Source: Dentipellis sp. KUC8613 (Eukaryota > Basidiomycota > Agaricomycetes > Russulales > Hericiaceae). From it: a stretch of DNA of 64,000 nucleotides. Location: assembly GCA_002286715.1 (NCBI GenBank), contig NSJX01000016.1, forward strand, positions 8,414-72,413, read 5' to 3'. The position numbers and the translations under genes were made by a program. This document shows positions 10,040 to 21,242 of this stretch, piece by piece; within the stretch, counting starts at the first letter, position 1, and every line of letters starts with the position of its first letter. The notes beneath the pieces are model-generated. The model was not told the origin of the DNA. It saw nothing but the letters and a program-made list of their open reading frames with translations, and made no database searches.

Positions 10040-13000
10040 ATGGACAGGATCCAAGTGCTCGAACCCGTCCGTCTACACACCAATGTCTCTACACATGGCC
10101 GAATCTCTCCCTTCATCGGCCGTCTTCCTGAAGATCTACATCTTCTCGTCCTTCAGTACCTTCCTGTCTCCGATATCCCGGCCTATGCGCGTGTCTCTCG
10201 AGCTTTTGCTCGTCTCACCCTCGCCGATACCATCTGGAACCGACGATGGGCAGCCCTTGGAGTTGACAAGTATGCTTTTGCGTCTGTTCTAGATGGTCTT
10301 GCCGAACAAGCTCGCAAAAGAGCTCCGGAAGTTCCGCCTACTCTTGATGTTGCCGATGACGATTTTGGTGACTTTTCGTCTGCCGTAGCTCCATCGAACA
10401 CAGTACAACCACAAGCCCTCTTTGTTGACACTGGCATAGCTGGCCTCAATGAGTTTGGCAATTTTGTCGGCACAGTCACCGACCTCCAGTCAATCGCCAT
10501 CGCTACACAATCCCAATCCTCGCGGACTCGTTATATCCGCGCTCATTCTCTTCTCGTCCCCCTCCTACCTGCCCTCCTCGCAGCACCCCACCTAATTCTG
10601 TCTCAACTCTTCCCTCCACCCGCACCTAATCTTGCCTTCCAAGCCAAAGTCATCCATCTTCTGTCTTGTTTCCTATCTCCCGCCGTGCAACCTCTTCGCG
10701 ACGATGAGTGTAATCAAGCCCGTTCTGCCCTTCGCGCAGGAGCAGAACGCTTTGAAGCTATGCTTCTCTCGGTTTTTGATGCTGCAGATGGTCGAGGAGA
10801 TGAGGTAGGCATGCGTGAAGCTGCCGAAGCGAGCTGGGAGGTTTGGGAGCCTGACCGTAACTCGTTGGGTCGCAATGGTGTGGACTGGGAAATGGGACGT
10901 GTCTGGGCAGAAAAAAGAGAAATTTTCTACACAACTGGCGAGCATAGACCCCTTGACAACTTCACGTGCGCTCCAATCTTGATGACTTTACTGTTTCGCT
11001 TAACATCTTCACAGGCCTTCTGGAGCTTTGAACTTCGAGCCTATGGATGAATTCATCGGTTTTATCCTCGATGCATTGCGTGAACATGGCGCTCGATCCG
11101 TTCGCGTGTTTCCACCGGAAGCAGGTGTACTACTTGCCTTTGCTGACCGGCTGGCGAGCGACGTGGCACGTCCACCTTTCTCGGTCCCGTATTCGTTATA
11201 TTCTCTGACCCGCCGCCATACCACGAATATAGGTTGGCGAATATATCACACCTCTCCTCACCCATGCTCGCTCTCTCTCCAACGGCACTACCTTTCTCAC
11301 GGCCACTGCAGCTTCGTTCCGGGAAGCCTGGCGTATGGTTGACTGCATTGAAGAGGTGTCACGGGCACGAGGGGAGACAGTCACTGTTGATCGAATTCAG
11401 GCCGAAGACCTGGTGTGAGCACTTTCTTCTTTGGATCACGCCGTCCGTAGGTACAATGCTAAACGAAGCCGTCCAGGTATCGCATGTTTGAACCCAACAT
11501 GGATGAATACCTTGATGAAGAAGTTGAAGCAGTCAAACGTACATTCGAGTACATATCTCGGGAGTGGGAAAAAAAGGTGCGTGCAGTCAGAAAGCTTTTA
11601 CCATGGACGTGTTCCATTCTAATCTCATACAAAGTCTCCGACAACTCCACCACCGGCAGACTCGATGGCTGTGACTCAGCCATCATTTTTAATTTCCTCG
11701 TCCCCCGCACACTTGAAACGTTCAGTGCTCACCTCCTTCACAGATATGCTTCTGCTTCCCGTGGCACTCGTCCCTCGCGTAGGCGAGACCGTCGCTGCCG
11801 GTGCCGGTGCAGCGGTACAAGGCATAGCTATGCTTGATCCACGACGTTGGGCTGGACAAGGGGGTGGGGCTATGACAAGCTACACTGCTGACACCACAGG
11901 CTATCAGAGGGGTTTGGAAGAAGGATTCTTGTGGGAAGATGACGAGAAGGACAGAGACGAAGATGAATATGAAGACGGAGATGGGAAGGGAAGCGAGAAC
12001 GCCGATAATACCAAGGATGCAACCACAAATTCGAGTCTCAAGTCCATAGCTTCGTCCAAACAAAAGAAGATGTATGACAACCTCCAACTTCTGCTTTCTT
12101 TGGATGTGACCCTCGAGTTGATCCACGCCGCGCGAGAGAGCTTGAAGCGTGTCGAGACGTTTATAGGGTACCCTGGAGCATATGGACATCGTGTGCGAGA
12201 AACTATGGAAGAAATTGCCGTAGAAATGATGAAAGTGCTTGGAGAACGTCATGTCAAAGGTGGCTTTGAACTGTATGCTTCTCTATTCGCTAACCCTATG
12301 GATGCATGCTGAAAGCTGATCTTCCTACCTATGATTTTGGCGTGGATAGTGCCATTAGTCATATGCGAACTTATCAACCTCCAGTCGTCACTGACATCGA
12401 GGGTGGCTCTGAGGAAAAGGCCGCGGCTGCAGCGGAAGTCCTTGCATCGAGCTCAACATCTGTAGCCCCACTCGTGCAGTTCTTCGAGCTGGTCCATATT
12501 GGGGATATGATTCAGAGCATTGTCCAGGTGTACTTTGACAAGGAGCTTGTGAGTAGGTTCAGCAGCCTAACTGATACTTGATATTGACGTTCCGGATATA
12601 TACAGGCACCACACGTGGACGTCAGCGACTTTTTGAATAGCGTTGTGCGCGAGAAGAAGCGATTCGAGAACATATTGGATGATTCGGTCGCAAAAGGCTT
12701 AAACGCCGGGATTGAAGTGTTAATGAATCAAGTATTCTTGTTCCTGTCTCCCACTGTGATGAGCGGTCTGACCATTGTAAGGTTGAACATATTATCATAA
12801 CTCTGACACCTCCCCGAACATACTACCCTCCCGAGGACGCTCCATTGGAACTCGGACCGACAAAGGGATGCACAGAGGCGATTAGGTGCTTACAGGAGCA
12901 CTTGCAGCTGTTGAAAGGCAACGTGAACAGAGAGGTTCTAGAGGTTTTCGAGGGCGAGGTCGGCGAGCGTCTTATCGGGTTCGTCATCTTGCAAATCCTG

Positions 13001-13479
13001 TGAACATTGAGCGTCATGAGGTCTTTTACAGAATACTACAAAAGCACATAAAACGCCAAATTATATCACTTAATGGCGGCTTCCAGGTGATCGCGGACTT
13101 GAATGCATACCACGCATTCATCTCGACACTCAGAGTAGGCATGTCTTGCATATCTGAGGCATATTTTGACTGAAGGACAATAAATCAGATACCGTCGCTG
13201 ACGGCTGGATTTGCGCATCTCAAAATGTTGGGGCACGTGTATATTGTTGATGATGCAAAGGACCTTGCGCAGATTGTGAGGGATGTGACGCGGTACGGCG
13301 GATCGTATCGACCTGAGGTACGGAGCAATGCTGAAACGGCGATGAGAAAGATGCTGACCCGAGCGAGACAGGATCTGTATGAGTTTGTGCAACGACGGAG
13401 CGACTGGAAGAAGATTGAGAAGGTGGTGGACAAGACGATGTATAACTTGAATCTGAGGGAGGACTGTGTAGTTTGTTAG
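10040..13479 (+). CDS. RCY1: Recyclin-1, F-box and Sec10-like protein
   Basis: F-box protein of endocytic recycling (yeast Rcy1, fission yeast Pof6). The first exon contains an F-box at roughly residues 28-70 (LPEDLHLLVLQYLPVSDIPA, then SRAFARLTLADTIWNRRW). Exon 1 joins exon 2 across a 49-nt intron, 10966-11014, restoring LNFEPMDEFIGFILDALREHG. The long Sec10-type helical region follows: YRMFEPNMDEYLDEEVEAVK, LVQFFELVHIGDMIQSIVQV, FLNSVVREKKRFENILDDSV and the C-terminal NAETAMRKMLTRARQDLYEFVQ. The protein ends CVVC, a CaaX-like tail. Yeast Rcy1 also ends in a CaaX box. Many small exons lie between 11015 and 13479 and not every junction was resolved. Confidence 0.85.
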
Positions 13480-13642
13480 AGTTATGATAGAGCGCGTGAT
13501 TGTGGTTGGCAAGACAGAATAAGCGAGAATAGGCGGAGCAACAAGTTGCCAGCAACCGCGTCTGTACCGGCAAACGAGCTCACAGTTGCTCACCGCGGCT
13601 TGCTTTTTCCCGCCGCTCGTCCCGTCCGTTGCTCCAGCGACT

Positions 13643-16396
13643 ATGTCTGTCTCTCACCACGACCAGCGTGCCAAGGTCTCCCGCAACAACCCCGTTCCAC
13701 TCTTACTCTCTTCTTTCCCTGCCCCGCCGAGCTTCATTCCCACCAATGCCCTCTCTTCTCCTTCTCCGAATCCTCCTCCCTCTCTCCCCCCTGCCTCGCC
13801 CCTCCCCCCGCTTCCAGGACCGTCCCCCATCTCTGAGGAAGAGACACTTATCTTCATCTCTGCCTCCCGCTCTCGCCGCACATCCAGGATCTCTGTCTCG
13901 TCCTCTCTCTCCGACTCAACACCCGTATCTGGTCCCAAGTCCCCGTCGGCGAGCATAAATACCTTCGGACCCACTCGCATCCGCACCGAGTCCATCGCCT
14001 CTTCGTCTGCTCGGTCCATTCGCTCCCTCTCTTCTGTTAGCTCTCTCTCCACCCCTTTCACGCATGATAGCCAGAATACGCACGTGTCCATGGGCTATTC
14101 GATATCAGAGGAGGCCGCCATTGGACTTCCTCGCCTTTCCCTTGAGGAAATCGAAATCAATCGTGCTACCCCCTCTCCTATGCTTTTTACTGAACAAGAC
14201 CCAGAGCATACCACCACTCCCTGCGCCGTTGACGACTCTATCTCCTCCATCAATATGGCCGACCTTCCCGCCGCCGACGACGACGACGACGATGACGCTG
14301 CTTTTGATCTTGCGGCTCAGGCTCTACACCTAGAAATGCGCGCTACGAGGTCCAAAAGCTCCCAGCACAAGTCTCGTATCGGCCGTGCTATGCACAGTGG
14401 CAGTAATTCCAATCTGTTAGACATGAACGGGCAGTCCTCGAAGTCGTTTCCTTCCAAAGAACCTGTAGGAGAGTTCCCCTCTAGGACAGAGCTAGATGGC
14501 CGCGCTTCCAGCCCTGACATATCCACAATCATGGCCGCTACCCTCCGTCCACGGCAGCGTTCGACCTCCTCCGCAGGATCGCGACCCCGATCTGTGTCTA
14601 GCCGTCGCGTACGATCTACAACGCCCAAGTCTCTTCCTGGCTCAAGGCGCACAAGCACCGCAACATCCGCCATTACATTGCATCACCGTCAAAGTGTAGG
14701 CGAGACTATACCCGCCCCGACTAGCAACTTGGCATATATGCAGTCCGCTCCGGAAGGTGATGCGTACTGGAACGAAGACTCGTACGTGGATGACTACGGG
14801 GTAGTTCCGCGTGGTGGACATGAACTCGAAGAGACGGGTTCCACTTTAGAGAACGAACAAAACGATGGAGAGTATGATTCTGATTCAAGTATTGACCTCC
14901 ACACCCCTCTCCCGTGCGTATAATCTACTTCATCTCGATTTGCATGCTCATTTTCCGTGGCTCGTGCAGTAACCTCATGCTCCGCGACGGAATGCTTTCT
15001 CCACACTCCAAAATCCTTCCTCAGAATTCACGTACACCCTCTCCGCTGTTATTCACTGCGGATGGCGGACGGCCAGGAAGCATACTCAGTGTTGCATCTA
15101 CTGGTGAGTCCTCTCATATTTTGGTACGCCACCGCTGAATAAATTATCCGTCAATCCATATACACATATCAATTCAGTCACCGGATCCATGATGACCAAA
15201 TCAGGTATTTTCAAAGATGAACGGGATACAGCCAAGCGTAGGGTACGCCACAGAGACGGACGTCTGTTACGTGGGGGGATCGGTCTCACAACAGGTCTAG
15301 GATGGAGCGACAGGTGATTACGAAGTGACTTTCTGATACTGGCTTTTTGACTGACTTTGTTTACTTCAGTGAAGATGAAGATGCCCCATCTCCTCTTACT
15401 AAACGACTCTCGGCATTGACAATATCAAAAAAGTCATCCTCGAGCTCGCTACGCCCCCATCCACTCTCCCGTTCCTACAGCGCCGGTGAATCGATTCACA
15501 ACGCGCGTCATCTAGTACAAAACAAAGGCCGTTCATCACTCCCTCCTACGTCATGGGCTCTAAGCAATAGCGACGCGTCCACTGTTTCGCCTTCTATGAC
15601 AGAGCACACGTCAAATTCCCTCCCACCTCGAAGTACCCGATTCTCAGAACCTCTTCCTGGATCAGTCTCAGAAGAGAAAGAAGTCGAGACTCAGACCCCT
15701 TCAACATCTTCGTCTTCGAGTTCAGTAGCGCCAGCTACACCAGGAGATGCTGAGGATGCTGCAGGTTCGCAGTGGGGTCGGGATAAAACACTGCCTCCGT
15801 TACCAAACCTTCGACGTATTTCTTCAGCCATCAGCACCCGTTCTGCTACGGGCAGGATCACTTCTTCCCCTAATTTCACCCAGTCAATGGGGATTTCAGT
15901 TCGCCCTGGTTCATCCGCGTCTTCCTCGTCATCTGTCGGCGCGTCTATGGGTCATGGCAGACCCCGTATCGCTCCACCTACACCTCGATCATCGCCGTCG
16001 ACAATGCCGCAATTCGCGTTAACTCCTCGTCCACTTCAGCTACCTTCTGCGCTAACAACAAATTTACAACCCGGTGAATCGGCAGTGAAAACTGGACTCC
16101 TCGGGTACAACCGAAATCTACACAATAAGCAGCGCTCTCGGACAGCTTCAGGACCGTCGATACCTTTGGCCAGACATGATCGTGTGGTCTTGACCCCGCC
16201 GACTGCACCAGTGGGCGCAGACTTGCAGAAACAACAAACGCCGTCTCTAGGGAACGGCTCTGAGAGGCCGAAACCTAGGACAGGAACTGGCATGGCATAC
16301 CGGAAGAGCTCAAATTCAACTACTGTACAGACGAGGATGCGCCTACCATCCGCCAATGGGCAAAGGCCGGTACCCGGATCAGCAGTCGTCCTCTAA
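13643..16396 (+). CDS. Large Ser-rich disordered protein, unknown function
   Basis: Multi-exon gene encoding a largely disordered Ser/Thr/Pro-rich protein. The first exon (13643 to about 14915) has repeated SRRTSR, RSIRSLSSVSS and RSTSSAGSRPRS segments and an acidic run of seven or more Asp near 14280. Short middle exons add SPLLFTADGGRPGSILSVAS and KDERDTAKRRVRHRDGRLLR. The last exon carries GLGWSDSEDEDAPSPLTKRL and a long Ser-rich tail. The segment around TAKRRVRHRDGRLLRGGIGLTTGLGWSDSEDEDAP is the only part that looks constrained, and may be a conserved basidiomycete motif. The start at 13643 (MSVSHHDQRAK) is chosen over non-ATG extension. No catalytic domain was recognised. Confidence 0.7.
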
Positions 16397-17063
16397 GCAT
16401 TTATGTGTTCTTTTGAGAGTTCGCTGCCTTTAGCGATCGTCCTTTCTCAGCTTTCACCTCTCATTCTTCGGGATTTATCATAGGCTGCCCAACTCCTGTC
16501 ATTACTGAATCCTTTGATCCTTCATGAAACCAGCCCTCTTTATTACCATTGGATTGATTCCATTAATGTTGTCGACCATTATATTAGCTTTCAACACGCA
16601 GCCTTACACTTCACTGTCCATTCAGCAATTGATACCCCTTGTATTTGGAATTAGTTCACTTCATTATATATGGATATACCCAGCGTCGTCGTGTGGTTAC
16701 TCCGGGGTAGGATAGCACCATTTAGTTTGCAGTCGCGTTGAGACCTCTGTATCTGACCATATGGTTTCCCATAGCATGTTGCCGAATTGCACTGTAGCTC
16801 AAAATATCTCTGAGTCAACTACAGTAGCTCATTCTTAAGCTTGAGCTTGAGGCCTTGAGGCCTGTGGCTAAGTTCCTGATTAAGGGGGTGACTAGTGACT
16901 GAAGTACTGACGGCAAAGCACGGATATTATTACAGCAATATAATATCATCATGATGCCACCTAGTGCACGCGGCGCAATTAGGCGCCCACTCTGCATCGT
17001 GACAATTTATTACATAGACCTAGGCCGCAGGGAATAAGTCGAGACGCGTCACCTTCCGCGACA
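16397..17063. other. Intergenic, nothing recognised
   Basis: About 670 AT-richer bases between the Ser-rich gene and the Asterix gene. A 63-codon hydrophobic ORF at 16524-16715 has no other support. Confidence 0.5.
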
Positions 17064-17569
17064 ATGCCTCAGGACGACCCCAGAGATCCTTCCCATGAGA
17101 CGCGGTTCACACCCCCACAGTCATGGACTCAGGAGTCTGTTGGTGCGTCGTCGACCATAGCCTACTCACGCCGTTTCCAAGTCTTACCTGCCCGTTCAGA
17201 CAGCCTCTCCACGTCCGGGGTGTTTCTTTCAGGCCTGATCATGGTCACTCGGAACAGGCGCGTGGATTTATCACGGCTACTGTTCTCTCAGACGCTGACG
17301 ACTAATCTACGTCGGCAGATATCTGGCTTGGCCGTCGTTCTTGTTGGGGATCAATGCTTGGATTAATCAGCATCCTCTGCGGACGAAGGAGGGTGGTAGT
17401 CCGCCCATCGGCAACGTTCTGTGAGAGCATTGTGTTTTCTTGCATGCCTCCTTGTTTATGTGAATCTTCCAGGTTGGCATTTTTTGCCCTGGTTGCATCG
17501 TATCTTCCATTCCTAATCAGGGCCCACAACCCTAGTGGTGCACAGTCTCAAATTCCCATTCATTCTTGA
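17064..17569 (+). CDS. PAT complex subunit Asterix (WDR83OS/UPF0139 family)
   Basis: Small ER-membrane protein of the PAT intramembrane chaperone, which shields nascent transmembrane helices. Four exons, 17064-17142, 17200-17257, 17319-17420 and 17473-17569, give 111 residues in frame. The introns are 57, 61 and 52 nt. The N-terminus reads DPRDPSHETRFTPPQSW. The middle reads YLAWPSFLLGINAWINQHPL then RTKEGGSP, and a last hydrophobic segment reads LLAFFALVASYLPFLI. These are the family's hallmarks. Intron 2 (17258-17318) has a GC donor; the GT four bases downstream leaves the wrong phase. The gene ends about 120 bp from the 3' end of the convergent JIP5 gene. Confidence 0.85.
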
Positions 17570-17690
17570 TGTGAACGGCTGTTATTTATCGACTACCGAG
17601 AAATCATCACAGATAATTTGGTAGTGGTTCACTAGTAGACAAACACATGATAGGAAGCCAGAATCATCGTGAAACTACAACCCTCATTCC

Positions 17691-19238
17691 TCAGTCGAGG
17701 CTAGAGAAGAAGGACGGGTCAACGTCAACTTCGTTCTGTCCTTTCCGCTTCTTTGATGCTTTCATTGGATCCTTTTCCCTTCTCTTTTTCTTCTTCGGCC
17801 TGCAATTGTCGAAACACTCCGATTCTTGCCCTTCGACATTATCATTTCGATCGTCCGTGTGTCCCTCTCTCTTAGACACATGGAATTCTTCAACACACAC
17901 ACTCGATGCTTGCACCTCTTCGTCACCCGGCAAAGGTCCTTTCTCGGAAGGCGCGCCAACGAGACCATCTGCATCTTCATCCTCAAAAACCTCCCGTAAA
18001 TCTGTCAGGCGCAGGATCTCGTCGTGTCCCACACTTCCGACCCACCGACCCTCCCCAGCGCGATCCACAGCGATCCGCTCTATAGGGAAATCGCCGTGGT
18101 CCGCCACAATACCGACCATCTTAGTGGGGAGAACCTGTACAGCACGTAATAAGCCATCGGAAGAACCAGTCAGGATTGTGTTATTTGAGGACGGGTAGTA
18201 TGAGGGTAAGGCGCAGAGAGCGTCAACGGAGTGTGGATGACTACAGCCATCAAATTCTGGTTAGTTCAGACTCGGCCGACGAAAGGTATATGCTCACCCT
18301 AGAACACGATCCACGCAGTCGCCCCAACCTTTTACACGATTGAAGATGGATAGGACACCGAGTTGCGTACCAACGACAGCTTTAGTGCCGCTGAAAACTC
18401 AATCGGTGAAAAATCTATGAAGACTACCCAGAGCGGCTCACCCTTTTATGGTGACGATAGATAATAACTCATCCTCTTGATTCTCGGAATGCGCGAATGG
18501 CTCCATCTTCTTCGCACGGACGTCCATGACAGATAAGGTTCCGTCGCCACTGGTTGCCGGATACCTCGTCAAGACTGTACATAAGACGCGCATGATGCTT
18601 ACCTTGTAGCAACAAGCTGCTTCTTGTCGTCAAGCCAGAGAAAATCCGAGATGAAGTCATAATGCTGGGTATATGTTCGGATGCAGTCTTTTTTTCGTGG
18701 GTCCCACAACTAATGAGAGGTGATGGCTCTGAAATGGTACAGCTAATCGAATACAAGTTGAAGACTAACCTTGATGATACCATCATCGTCCCCACTTGCG
18801 ATGAGGTTGGGCATGATTCGCTTAACTCGGTTGATGGCGGTGCTGTTGTATTGGATTGGTTGTGAATACCGTACTTGAAAATCTATTCTGCAGACCTACT
18901 CATGTGCACCTGCTCTAGTGTTCGTCAATTTGCTGGTAGCTATATCAATTGTGCTTTAAGGGAGAGATGTTAGCGGACAGAAACGAGAAAAATAGCATGG
19001 ATCAGTACTAGAGCGCCTTGCTCTTGCCGACGGCCCATAGTTGAAGACCATCCTGGCTGATGGTAAGACCCCTACAGGAACCTTTCGCGAGCTTAAGAGA
19101 GAAGACAGGGTGGTGAACACCTTGGTCATCATAGGAGAAGGCAGAGACATGGCCTGAGAGCAGAGCGGTGTATACGAAGCCAGCGTCAGGGTGGAAAACG
19201 AGGTCGAAGACCTGGGAGCCGAGAGGGATTTCGGGCAT
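17691..19238 (-). CDS. JIP5: WD-repeat ribosome biogenesis protein JIP5/WDR55
   Basis: Nucleolar WD40 protein needed for large-subunit rRNA processing. Several exons are joined on the minus strand. The protein opens MPEIPLGSQVFDLVFHPDAG and continues with blades such as GHVSAFSYDDQG, INRVKRIMPNLIASGDDDG and KLWDPRKKDCIRTYTQHYDF. A GLLRAVQVLPTKMVGIVADH segment follows. The C-terminus is acidic then strongly basic (RPKKKKRREKDPMKASKKRK) and ends DPSFFSSLD, as in fungal JIP5. I place the start at 19238, which leaves about 125 bp to the divergent kinase gene. An in-frame ATG at 19325 would leave only 38 bp. Confidence 0.88.
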
Positions 19239-19363
19239 GAGCAAGAGAGGACGGCCGGATTGGGAAGAATCAGGTGCCAAGTTCGGCGGGACTGAATTAT
19301 TATTTAAACGATTTATCCTTCCCACCTCCGGATCCGACGTTCAGAGGCCTCTCGTCCGCAACC

Positions 19364-21015
19364 ATGTCCGCCGGCTTCAGGATCACCTCCGCATTATGGG
19401 ACCGTATCCACCATTTTGCGTCCTTCCCCCAGACAGGCGTGTCTCTTCAGCAAATGGTCCTCTTTGGTCAGAACCCTAGCCAAGGTACTCTCCTTAAAGC
19501 CAGCCAATTCCTTTGCGGTCAGTCCTCCAGGCTCTCATCACCTATGCGGTCCTGAGTAACGTCTTCGTAGAGGAGCTCCCTGTGCGTTTAGCACATCGCG
19601 TCAAAGAGCTGGATGAACTTCCACATGGCCTGAGCGACATGACGTCGATCAATAAAGTGAAGAACTGGTATGCACAATCGTTTGAGGTATATTTTATTTA
19701 TCCATGTTGTTTAAGAAAACTCTCAAGTGCATCTCTCACATTCAGGAACTCATATCGTTTCCTCCTATCACTGTTTCTTCAGACATTCGTGCAGCACTAG
19801 TAGGAAGTCCCGACGACGACCTGCATCTTCCTGAGTCAATACCAAACCCTTCGCTGGAACACCTTGGTGAACACTACAACACTCATGGAGGCCACAGCAA
19901 TAATGGGACGGGATCTAACCGCCTCAAGCTTCGGATTCCAATGGAGAAACGGTCTGATCCCACTCCTCTGGCGTTTGTCTATTACATTTACTCGCAGCCA
20001 TTTAAGGTATTACGCTAGGACTACTGATGTCGAGTGGCCCCCAGAAGTGCACGATTACAACAAAAGATTCACAAAGACTCTGGAGGCGATCAAGAAACGA
20101 CACGATCCTACGGTGACAACAGTCGCCCAAGGTGTATTGGAATGGAAACGTAGTCGGAACGCCAGGCACATTGGTCTGGATATTCAGGCGTGGCTAGACA
20201 GGTTTTACATGTCTCGCATTGGCATAAGATTCCTAATTGGTCAACGTAAGTGCTTGATACTTGTTGCATGAGTCCTTCCGCTGACTGCTCAAGGCAACTG
20301 CAGATGTTGCGCTCAATACCTTGCAACCTCACCCCGATTATGTTGGTATCATATGCACACGAGCCGTAAGGGATCATTCCACTTCCTATTCGTATCATCG
20401 TCTCAACTCGTTCCAGAACATTCATGATATCGTGCACGAAGCGATTGAGAACGCGCGATTTGTTTGCGAAGAGCACTATGCCATGTTCAAAGGGCCTCCC
20501 GTTCAGTTGATCTGCCCGAAAGACCTTCACTTTGCCTACGTTCCTGGCCACTTGTCTCACATATGCTTCGAGCTGCTGAAGAACTCCTTGAGAGCTGTGG
20601 TTGAACGCTATGGACGCGATAATGAGGATCGACTGCCACCAATCAAAGTCATAGTCGTGGAAGGCAAAGAAGATATCACCATAAAGATCTCCGACGAAGG
20701 TGGAGGCATTCCCCGAAGTGCTATCCCGCTGATATGGACCTACATGTATACCACCATGGAGGGACAAGGCATTGATCAGGATTTCCAGGCAAGCGATTTC
20801 AAAGCACCAATGGCGGGCTTTGGCTATGGCCTGCCGCTCTCACGACTGGTATTGATGGCTTTGTATTATTTGTCTGGTTCGCGGCTGACTGCATTACTCA
20901 ACAGTATGCCCGTTATTTCGGAGGAGACCTACGGTTGATATCTATGGATGGGTTTGGCACCGATGTTTACATTCATCTGAACCGCCTGTCTAGTAGTCGA
21001 GAACCTTTGCCTTAG
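19364..21015 (+). CDS. Mitochondrial pyruvate/branched-chain dehydrogenase kinase
   Basis: GHKL-fold protein kinase that inactivates the pyruvate (or branched-chain) dehydrogenase E1 subunit in the matrix. Exon 1 gives [20 protein letters not shown]. Introns follow at 19518-19570 and at least five other sites. The alpha-helical domain has [39 protein letters not shown] and the [15 protein letters not shown] segment. The ATPase domain carries the N box ([10 protein letters not shown]), the G1 box (SDEGGGI) and the G2 region ([20 protein letters not shown]). A low-complexity insertion rich in Asn, Gly and His lies between the N-terminal helices and [18 protein letters not shown]. Head-to-head with JIP5. 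PDK and BCKDK cannot be separated with certainty from sequence reading alone. Confidence 0.9.
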
Positions 21016-21242
21016 TGAGCCCTGTACAAGGTCAATGCCACATATTTTCTAAGCAATTGCCCCCTCACTAGAGCTTCCACTCGGCTGTGATTTATATTGA
21101 TAGTCATGAGGGGATGGTACACATTTACACGGTACCGTAGCGGGTTATGGTAAGGTTCAAGATATGGAGTACGCATGCAATTACGGATATGCGGTCTATT
21201 ACGATATGACGAAGGTGAGCTGAGCTTCGTAGATACGCGACC

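Noticed and set aside
13654..14091. 145-codon minus-strand ORF
   Set aside because: Antisense of the Ser-rich gene; charged low-complexity only.
16524..16715. 63-codon hydrophobic ORF
   Set aside because: Lies in the AT-rich 3' region of the Ser-rich gene, with no promoter, homology or intron support.
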